In this document: one piece after another, positions 51,960 through 61,662 of the stretch
Numbering within the stretch: position 1 is the stretch's first letter
Layout: each line of letters starts with the position of its first letter
Source of the DNA: Nemertoderma westbladi
Lineage: Eukaryota; Xenacoelomorpha; Nemertodermatida; Nemertodermatidae
Direction of reading: 5' to 3'
Length of the DNA: 64,000 nt
Assembly (NCBI GenBank): GCA_032718475.1
Contig: JAUCBJ010007883.1
Coordinates: 20,503 to 84,502 of the forward strand
Program-made: the position numbers and the translations under genes
The notes under the pieces: model-generated
What the model was told of the DNA's origin: nothing
What the model saw: the letters and a program-made list of their open reading frames with translations, nothing else
The model's database searches: none

Positions 51960-52890
51960 TCACCCATGACATTTGCTAGATCATCCGCATCTTCAAGGCC
52001 AGTGTCCTTTAAGTTGGGTCTCATGAAAGTCATGGGCTGTCCAGTCCACCATGCGTATTCACGCATGGTATGCCTTTCCCTTACGTATTGAAGGTCCTCA
52101 CCTGACTTCCGGATCCATGATTCCAGGTAACTGAAGTCGTCCACATGCTCAAGCATATCAACCTTTGAGTGTATGCTCATCCTGTCAGAGACTTGCTGAG
52201 GACTTTCAAAGTTAACTGTCAAAATTTTGGTCTTTTTGGAGTTAATAAAAAGACCAACACTAGAATCAGCCTGTTCTAATGAGCTGAGGAGGCGTTGGGC
52301 TCCCTCTAGTAATTCTGAGAGTACTCACAAGTCATCAGCAAAGTCTAGATCAGTTAGGTACTTGGCAGGATTATCATTATGATGATCTAAGGACATGCAT
52401 AGAACATAGTAAACCACAATTATGAACAAGAATGGCGCAAGTGGTCTCCCTGGAGGACTCGCCATAACATTTCAAATGGTTCTGTGTCACCGTCAACAGT
52501 GAGACACATATATTGTCAGACCATCGTATACTGATCTGATTGCTGCAATAATTTCATCAGGAATCCCATATAATGAAAGTATGCTGAACATACGTGAGCG
52601 AGAGAATAAATCAAAGGTCTTGAAGAATTCAACAAAGATAACAGCCAGATGCCTGTCTTTCTTTTTTTTATAACTCTTCAATTATCCTTCTAAGTGCCAA
52701 AATGGGCTCCATGGTCCCGCGTCCTTTACGGAACCCATTCTAATTTCCATGGTCAATGGGATCCCTGATGCGATTTAATAGAATTCTATTGTATAGCTTT
52801 ACAGCAATCGAGATCAATGAGATTCCCCGTAAAGAACCATACAGTAGTAGATTGTTAGGTTGCCCTTCTTGGGGACTGGCACCAACTTAT
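51960..52890 (-). pseudogene. RTE-like LINE reverse transcriptase remnant
   Basis: Reading the minus strand from about 52890 gives, with several stops and shifts: KKGNLT, SLISIAVKLYNRILLNRIRD, NGFRKGRGTMEPILALRRIIEE, RHLAVIFVEFFKTFDLFSRS, LSLYGIPDEIIAAIRSVYDG, DLDFADDL, LLSSLEQADSSVGLFINSKK, DDFSYLESWIRKSGEDL and LKDTGLEDADDLANVMGDR. These are consecutive RT motifs of one element, including the FADD catalytic box. At least five frame breaks make it inactive. The last block is the same 3' piece found alone at 5561, 12930 and 44752. Confidence 0.82.
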
Positions 52891-53139
52891 TTGTTTTCAT
52901 TTCTTGTGGGACTCTTGTTGTTCTGTTCAAGAAATGTTAAATATGTTACATATTCAGATGCCAGTTTCTATCGAAAGTAAATTCAAATGTTGCATTGATC
53001 CGATAATACGAATTTATTTTTCCTTTTTAATTTGTATGTTTTGAGAAGCAGAGGAACGGTTATAATATGATACCGAGATACTCGTACGAGTTACAGATTT
53101 GGTGTGGATTACTATCGTAGTGAAATTTTTCGTTTATCG

Positions 53140-53380
53140 CAAGTGGGCCGGCAATTCAAAATTTCATCATTTTCGATTTCGTGAGGTTGATAGACAATCG
53201 TAACCAAAAGTGGAGAGCATCCAATCCTTGTTGGACATCCTCGCGTTTCTCTGAGTACAAGACTAAGTTGTCTCCATAGAACAGCAGTTTTAGTAAAGAG
53301 GCTGCACTGGAGAGGGTCGAACCAAGGTCGGCTACATAAACAGTATGAATGCCATCGGCGACAGGCAATCACTAAGATAC
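53140..53380 (-). pseudogene. Second LINE RT fragment
   Basis: The minus strand encodes LLFYGDNLVLYSEKREDVQQ and GLDALHFWLRL, NLTKSKMMKF, matching the RT palm region (normally YADDLVLL...GLDAL...NLTKTKVM). The catalytic YADD reads YGDN, so the fragment is dead. It is from a different lineage than 51960-52890. Confidence 0.7.
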
Positions 53381-56300
53381 CACCCAGCTGCCAGATTGGT
53401 TTGGAAAGGCCAACTCTATCATAGACTTACTGAGATGCAGTTATTGAGTAATTATTTGATTAAATTGTAGGTTTTACCTTTAATTCGTAATTTGTTGTAG
53501 TTGGGTGGATAACAGTGCAATCCCGCGGTAGTTATCTGGATTGTTCACAGAGCCTTTATTCTTATATATAATTTTTATGAAGCTTTAATAGCCAAAACTC
53601 TAAAAAACGACCTTAGCTCTATGATATTAAAGTTTAAGAAAAATATAATTTAGAGAACAATGAATGAACAAGTTATGTACTACAATAGCCAGCGAATAGA
53701 GTTGAACAGGCGGGGTAAAAAACAACTGGGATTACATAAGTCATCAGTTGGGATCGAGAATCGAGATCCTAAGTCATGGTCTACCTGCGGCTCCACGTGA
53801 CGAGAGTGACTCCTTCGACGAGCTTCCCGCACATTATTCTCTCATAGAAAATAATGTCTAGTAATCTTCACTAAATTAATCATTTTTCTATCAATTACGC
53901 TTACAACTTCTTCAGGAAAAGCTGAAATTAGCGACACAAACTCGTCGCTGACACAACAATAATTATGTTTGTATATAATAATAATAGCCCACTTACTGGC
54001 AACCTTGGAACAAATCCTGTGAGGTAAATATGTTCCCCCCATGACAATGAAGCATCGATAATGAACTCTGTAGTAAGCAAATACAATCGGACGGCATAGC
54101 CTGCTACATCCGGACGCTGGCCCGAGGTAGCTGCTACAAAGACACCGTTATTACATTAATACGACTGATCTCTAAAAAATAATGAATGCCACGTTTACAT
54201 CTTATTAAGATGCTGAATCACGCAAGCTTGCGATAATATGATTTCTCGGTAAGAATTTCCAATTACATTAAGGCATAGCGAGCAATTGCTTTTATTTAAT
54301 CTCAATGGACATGCTAGCTAGCTGTCGCTCGTATTGATTACACACAAGACTGAAAGCTGGCGAAATGACAGCTTCTCAACAGAAACACCGGTCGCGGTGT
54401 AGCAATAGCTAACCCAACCTGCTCCGGCTTAAGGTTTGTGGGTGGTGTTAGTTAGTTACTTGTAGATCAGCGTTAATGGATAATTTTTCATGGTTATATA
54501 GCTAGGCTGCTATGCTATAAATGTAAGGAGGCAGGCAGGTGGACTGATTAACTCAAAAGCAATTATTGTTGCTCCATTATGTGTACACAACTCGCTCACA
54601 TTGATCCTCGTCAAAATTATGAGTTTACTCTGCGTTATATGACTCATTATTATTGCATATGCACTGACTCTAACTACACTGTCTTTTGGTTGTTGGAAAG
54701 GAATAACATTAGGAATAATAACACTTGTGATCCCAATTAGGGCTCGAAATTAATATGGGACTGTGTTTACCACATAAATATCGGGCTAATGCATGGCTGA
54801 GTGAGGGGGTGTTTACTTTTAATCTATTATGTGTAAAATTAAGTAATTAGTACTTAAAAATTATAATTTAGCCATACCGGTATATCTCCTATAATATTAT
54901 TGAATAGGGTTGGTGCGCGAAAAAATTGTGTTTTTCTAGCCCAACAATTTTGTGTCCTGAATCAAGTGGCGCGGTGTGTTTTTTGTAAAAACACGAGGAA
55001 ACGGTCGAAATGGCGGGTTTAATTAAGTAAGCCCTGGAAGCCAATGTTGCAAATCGGCTGTGATTGGCTGCTACAGATTTGACGTCACTACGCAGTGCTT
55101 TGATAATTTCTTATAATGGTTTCTATGGAGGGTGATTTTCGATCGATCCAAATACATATTTATAATCTCAATCATTTCACAAGTGGCTTATTTCAATTGA
55201 AATCGGAGAGTCTTGCGCCTCTTTTAACACACAATTATTTAAATCAGGGTCATAAACATTGATAAAGTACTGTTTGCAATTTTGCAAACTTGGTAGATTG
55301 CCTGACCCCGTATGTAAGCACTCAACCGCTCGCCCTATCCACCTATTGCATTGCAGTATCGGAGTAGGCCTATTGCTGTATTGTTGCTTAAGTTCATTAA
55401 GTTGAATGATCCCCCCCCCCCCCCCCCCCCCCACAATTACCTGGTTACAAAACACAGTTTTAGTTATTTTTTTATTATACCTCTACCGTATAAAGACACT
55501 TTAAATAAATAAAATTCGTGTAAAAGTATTAATATGGACACATTGTTAAAAGGTATTGGCAGTAACGTGAGCGACAATGTTACGCAGTCATTGTAACTAG
55601 CCATTTGCCAAACATGCCAAATTGTCGAAATAAAATAACAGCAATATCCAATCCATGTATATACCGGTAAATAGATTACATCATACCGGTAATGTATTTA
55701 AACATAATCATAAAGTTCAAAATAGAAATACAGTAAAATTTTGCAGAAAATATTTATACCAATATTAAAATACTAATACACATCTAATATTAAATAAAAT
55801 AATATATCTCATAAACTAAACTAAGTTTTGCATTACATATTGAATATATTGTAATGCGCATAAAAGCATTTTAACTACCTAAACTGAACTACAAAATATA
55901 CTTGCGAAAATAAAATACATAGAAAACAAAATAACCTTAAGCTAATAACATTATTGTCCGTCCGTGAGATAAGAAATGCCCTGTAGATTAATACATTGAA
56001 ACTGAAAGTAGTTGCGATAAGGCAAATAATAGACATCGTAATTTATAAATCGTACGTAATGCTTCATTCAGTTAACAGTATTGTATAATATTTAATTAAA
56101 AGTGGATAAATATCTAAAACCATGAATAGGATAAAATAATAAATTGTAAATCCCTCCCTATAAACCATCTATTAACAGGAAAAAATAGTTAATGTAATAA
56201 ATGTAAGTAAAACTCAGCACAAATACATATTTAGTAAGTTTACTTTGAGAAATCGGAACAATAGATTCGTAGAAATATGAAATATATTGCTGTTAAACAC

Positions 56301-57653
56301 AATCCAGTTGTTACCTGTTGTTCGTTTGTTTATTGAATAAATTATAACAAAATTAATTATTATAGTTCATTCCATATTTAAATAATATTGAAAGCAACTG
56401 TAAAGAGTCCGGTAGTTAGTAGGCCGATTAATAAATAGTCAAAAAATATGTTTGGTACTTACAAAGTATAACATTATAAAACTTAAATGGTATATAATGG
56501 AATTATTTGTTATAAATATATATATTTTTTTGATGTTTTTCATAGAGTAAAGGTACTATCTACACCTACCCAACCCACTAATGACTATATCTACTAATGA
56601 CTGCCAAAGAGGAGGAATTGTGAATATGTTTCTGTTGCGTTCAGTACTTCCCCAGAGTCTGGCTGAACTACAAGTTAATTAAGTACTTAGTAGAACTTAT
56701 ATCCGTATAAATTTAGACGCACCAGCTACTACTACTACACTTCTTAATACATTCATTTACTAAATGTTTATTGAATTAAATTAATAAAATAAGTTCAGTG
56801 ACCCTTACTGCACAGCAAGTCAATATTTTCAATGTGGCCGGATAAGTTATGCAGTTAAGATATTGTTTATAGGACAGAACCTCTTACGAGACCGAAATCT
56901 AGGAAGAAATAAAATAAAACCAAATCAAATAAAACCAGGTTTAACAGGATTGTAAATTAATAATATATACAGACTTGAACCTCGTAAGCTGATAAATATG
57001 TTCATTTTTTTCTGTAGTAAAAGTAGTGGGTCCCTCATGAAGCAGAACTGGAAGCTATTCAACGAACAACTACAATTATTATATTATGGCTATAGTTATA
57101 TATTCTGATATTGGCTTCCGACACACACATACTATAAGACATAGTTCACTGATGTCTCGCAATTCTGACTCGCCCCACAATTCGTTACGTAAGAATAAGT
57201 TTATTAAATATAATATATTTTCAACAATTCCGAGTATTGAAATATGTAAAACATGATGTTATTCGCAAATAGAAACACGAAAATAAAAAGTAAATAAAAC
57301 ATTCGTTAAAAATAATAATGTAAGAAGGCCAGAAGTTAATAATAAAATGCGAGATGATGATGGGAAAACAGACAACGAGATATTGCTGAAGCAAATATAA
57401 GAAAACTTTAATTTTTATCACAACTTGCTAACTTTTACGCGTTGTGAAACACGAAACTACCGTATGAACACTCCCCCCCCCCCCCTTCCAATTCGCGGTA
57501 CTCGTTTTCTGTCCCGCACTCGCTGCCTTCGTACCCCGATCCGCAACTTATCTAATAAAATACCCGGAAAAGGTACAAAATGTAAATAGAAGCAAAGAAG
57601 AAAAGTGAAGAATGTTAAACAATAATCGGATCAGTAGCCATAGCAACAGCGTT
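53381..57653. other. Gene-poor interval
   Basis: About 4.3 kb with no supported gene, RNA or complete element. It contains a poly(C) run of about 22 (55410-55431), a second of about 13 (57473-57485), TACCGGTA near 54889, 55664 and 55684, and a moderately GC-rich patch at 54930-55110 with TGACGTCA near 55080. The 3' UTR of the minus-strand gene ending at 57654 should lie in the last few hundred bases. Confidence 0.5.
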
Positions 57654-60600
57654 CTATAATAGCACAAAGTGATTCGCGAAGCGAGTAGTCCGTCGCAGTC
57701 TAGTGCTACGTTTCAACGCGTTGCTAGGTGCCCCGTCGCTAGGTACCACGTCACTAGGCACGCCGTTGCTAGGCACTCCGTTGCTAGACTCCGCTGTTAT
57801 CGTTGCCAACGCGACCGTTGGATCCAAGCCGTCGGCCACAACGGTGAGTTTCTTCATCGTCTCGGTAGGAACCGCTCCCGGGGAGGGACCAGCCTCGCAG
57901 ACGGGGTCACTCACCTCTGTCGCAGAGTCATTGACCTCTCTGAGTTCGGTGTCGTCCGAGTCCAACCCGCCGCACAGAATCAGGGTGGAGGACCCAGACG
58001 ATGACGTCACACTGCGAGCATCCCCATTCCTAATGAGTTTCTTGGTTCGCGCCGAGCCGAACTTATAACATTTGGACCAGCGGCGTCGTTTCGGCTTTAC
58101 AGCAATTTCTTGCACTTTACCCACAGCGTCGTCGCTCTTGCTTTCCTCCATTGCACCATCGTCAACTCTCTCTACAATCTTTGAAACATCGTCGGTGTCA
58201 ACTACAACATTATCATTTGATACGACCGGAAAATAATGTGTGATTTTCTTTCCGGGAATGTGTTTTTTGTCTTGAACGGAATTACGTTTCTTTGAGTTCC
58301 GTTTTTTCGCCGAAACATTTGACGTCTCTATTGGTTTACTATCAGTATCACCTGCTTCCACCGGTAGACTGTCTGCTACCACGGGTAGACTGTCTGCTAC
58401 CACGGGTAGACTGTCTGCTACCACGGGTAGACTGTCTGCTACCACGGGTAGACTGTCTGCTACCACGGGTAGACTGTCTGCTACCACGGGTAGACTGTCT
58501 GCTACCACCGGTAGACTGTCTGCTACCACGGGTATACTGTCTGCTACCACCGGTAGACTGTCTGCTACCACCGGTAGACTGTCTGCTACCACGGGTATAC
58601 TGTCTGCTACCATGGGTAGACTGTCTGCTACCACGGGTAGACTGTCTGCTACCGCCGGTAGACTGTCTGCTACCACGGGTAGACTGTCTGCTACCACGGG
58701 TAGACTGTCTGCTACCACGGGTAGACTGCACTCAGAGGCCGCTCTCTCATCCTCCAACACAGAATCAAATAAAGTCTCCGACAACAACACTTTCCTCGGC
58801 CTTTTCAGTTTCTTTACTATATTATATTCGTCGTCGCCCTCGACGTATTTGCTGACGTCGACATCGCTGCACGCTGCCATGGTGAGGCTGCGAGTCTGGA
58901 ATTGTTTAACGACTCGGGTTTTACGTTTGGAAGCAGCGGGTTGATTGTCTGGCTGGGTTACAGACTCGGTAAAGGACGCCTCAGCAGAGATTGCCGCTTC
59001 TATCACGATTGCTTCAGATTCTTTTATAGAAATGGAATCCAGTAAAAGACCAGAATTGGTATCCTCTCGGGCCATAGAATCCTCAACCCCTATCTGTTTG
59101 TTTGTTTTCTTTTTAACCGCTTTGGATTTCGTTAGAAACTTGGCCACCGGCTGATCGTCGATATCCACGGCTGGTTTATCCACCGTCTCGTCTAGGGTGA
59201 CTGACTCGGTATCAATCAACCCCTCAACGGGATCCGGAACAGCGCACGGTGAAGGCACAGGTGATGCAGGGACATCCGTCGGTTCAGCTGGAATCAACTT
59301 TAGATATTTAACGATATCAGCGATGGCAGTCTCGTCGCATTCACCGAAGGCCTCATCGGCTTCTACGTCGTTCTCGCAAATAGCCGACAACACCATCTGG
59401 GATAACGGTCTCCCGCTGTCTAGTGAGTCGCTCCCGAGCAGACAGGCGGCGGTCTCCCTGGAGGTGAAGTACCGCGGTATCCCCGGGGACTTCCGCTTAA
59501 CGAACTTGGTGAGGGCGCCTCCGGTGGACGCCGACTGCGGGGTCTTCCGACGCGCTCCAGGCACCCACAACGAGGCCGCGGTCTGCGCTCTACGTCGTCT
59601 AATCTGGCCCTTCGGCGGCTTCACCTTGGTCGGCTTTCTGTCCGGGAGTTCGCAATGGAACGGGCCGCTAGACTGGGCCGTCGGTTTGGTAACCTCGCCA
59701 AGACACAGACCCGAGAAACTCCCTAACAACGATGCGAGATCCGTCACCTGGGACTTGTAACCGCCTCTTCGGGAGGTTGTACGTTTTTGTTTCTTCGTTT
59801 CGGGCTGCGAAGATTTATTGATGGACTTACTGGAGTCGCTGATACAACCTCTAAGGGTTAAGTTGTCTATCCGGCCGGGTTGCAGGAAGTGGAGGAATAT
59901 GTTGTCGGCGGGAGGGGAGATGTCGGGATTGGGTTGGGATTGGGAGGACGAAGGGGATGGGGTTACTGAGAGGGAAGGTCGGAAGGGATGCTGCATGAAG
60001 GAGAGACGGGGGTCGTCGTCGGGATGGAAAGGAATGGTACCAGGGGCCGGGAGCGACTCGAGGTATTTGCGCATCAGCGGGGAGAGTTTCCGGAAAGGGT
60101 TGTCCTTGACGATTCCGCTGTCGCTAGTGGGCGCATCGCTGTGGGGGGACTGCGTGGTCGTCCGGGTGACCTCGGAGCGGTCGCTCCCGGGGGAGACCGC
60201 CAGGGGGCCGCCGCTGGGGGGCGCTGAGTGCCGGGGGTCCAGGTAATTAAACATCCGTGGGTCTACAAGGCCGCGACGGATTAGCCGTCGTTCCGTCTTG
60301 CTAAGCCGCAGTTTGGGCGGTCTAGCGAGGGCGAGGAGGCCCAGGCCGTGCTGTTGGTAGTAGCAGTGGCAGGGCGCAGCGCCGTGCGCCCCTAGCGGTG
60401 GCTCGTAGTATCCCCTACCCCCGAACTCTCCAAATCCGACGCATTGTCGTTTATTGCTGGACTGCGCGACAATGTGTTTACGTTTTGTTTCTTCCTCGTC
60501 TTGCGGCACCAGTCCAGCACACAATGTCTGGTTGTCGCGCTCTAGTTGGTCCCCCTTGTTGGGACTAGTGGGCGGGACACACAGCCCAGCGGTGGAGGGG

Positions 60601-61617
60601 AGCCACTGCGGTTTGTACGACGGTGTGATGTGTCGGTATTCCGCTGACGTCATCGCTTGTAACTTCATTAAGGCAGCCGCATCGGCCTTACGCCGTCGTC
60701 TTCGTCGTTTGTACTTCCGGATTATCGTCTCGCACAGCTGATCGTAGTCGCATTCAGGGTCGCTACGTTCTCTACGCGTCTCTAACTGCTCGTCCAATGA
60801 GACGGCACCACGTCGCGAGAGTTTAACTTTCTGAGGGGAAACTCTGACTCCGGACTTATAGAAGACGGCCCTGGGAGAGGTCGTTGACCCTTCCGATTTC
60901 GGTTTCGGGTTGATCTTCTCTTTCTGTTTGGGTTTCGACACTTTCTCGGGCCTCGCATTGTCTGCGGAACCGCTTTTCCTCGATGTGGACGGTTTATTGT
61001 TCGCAATTGGCGGAGAGGGTTTTGGCTTTCGAGGAGATCTGACTTTTTTTGTTTTACTTGGGATTCGCGATAACTTTGACTCATCTGCTCGCGATATAGT
61101 TTGTACATCGTTTGAAGAAGTAACTGTATGTTTTGTGTTGCATGCAGTAAGTGGGGTGGGCGGTGGAGTTAATTGCGGGTAGATATTCGTATTCGAGTTA
61201 CTTGCTGGATGGGTTGCCTTCAGGGGGGTGGGTTGGGGATGGCAGGGAGGGCTGCAGGAAGGTAATACCGGTACTGAGTGGTCGAGCACTTGTCAACGAA
61301 GAGGATGATGTCGACGGAATTAGGGAGTCATCTTTTCGACGAGTAGGCGAAGTTGCTGATGGAATGGATTGAGGAGTCGGTACCGGTACCGGGTCGCCAG
61401 TCATTTGTACCGAGAAATCAAGAACAGTGCCAGTAGGCCGACCAGTAACGTTGGAACATTGATCGCGTGGAGTTGGAACCGGTAGCTCGTTGGTATTGGA
61501 TTCCGGAGATGAGTTGCTGTTAGACACAGACAATACAGCAGGGTTGGTTGTGTGCTGCTTTATCTGCCAGCTAGAGGCAGATAATGAATAGGTTGATCTC
61601 ATCGGTTGAGATGACAT
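57654..61617 (-). CDS. Unrecognised large basic, probably nuclear protein
   Basis: A frame of about 1,211 codons runs from 61292 to the stop at 57654. It has no ATG until residue ~206, and a stop precedes it at 61293-61295. An overlapping frame, 61617-61198 (ATG at 61615-61617, MSSQPMRSTYSLSAS), shows similar Ser/Pro-rich composition and probably supplies the N-terminus through an unseen short intron or a one-base error in the overlap 61201-61292. Features: basic clusters (RKYKRRRRRRKADA, VRSPRKPKPS), PPKLRLSKTERRLIRRGLVD, NPFRKLSPLMRKYLESLPAP, a GKKITHYF segment resembling a degenerate PCNA-binding box, 17 PVVADSL repeats, and a basic C-terminus (KRSTRLRRTTRFANHFVLL). No family was recognised. 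Composition suggests a disordered chromatin or DNA-associated protein (inference). Confidence 0.65.
58366..58735 (-). repeat. 21-bp coding minisatellite (PVVADSL repeats)
   Basis: About 17 tandem 21-bp units (GGGTAGACTGTCTGCTACCAC on the plus strand) encode PVVADSL on the minus strand inside the large nuclear-type protein. Variants are PAVADSL, PMVADSI and PVVADSI. The frame is kept throughout. Confidence 0.95.
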
Positions 61618-61662
61618 GATAAAGTCGGCTAGATCAAATAATCCATACGATATACATGCCAA

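Noticed and set aside
58292-58944. Plus-strand repeat frames opposite PVVADSL
   Set aside because: Shadows of the 21-bp coding repeat. The minus frame is continuous for over 1,200 codons.
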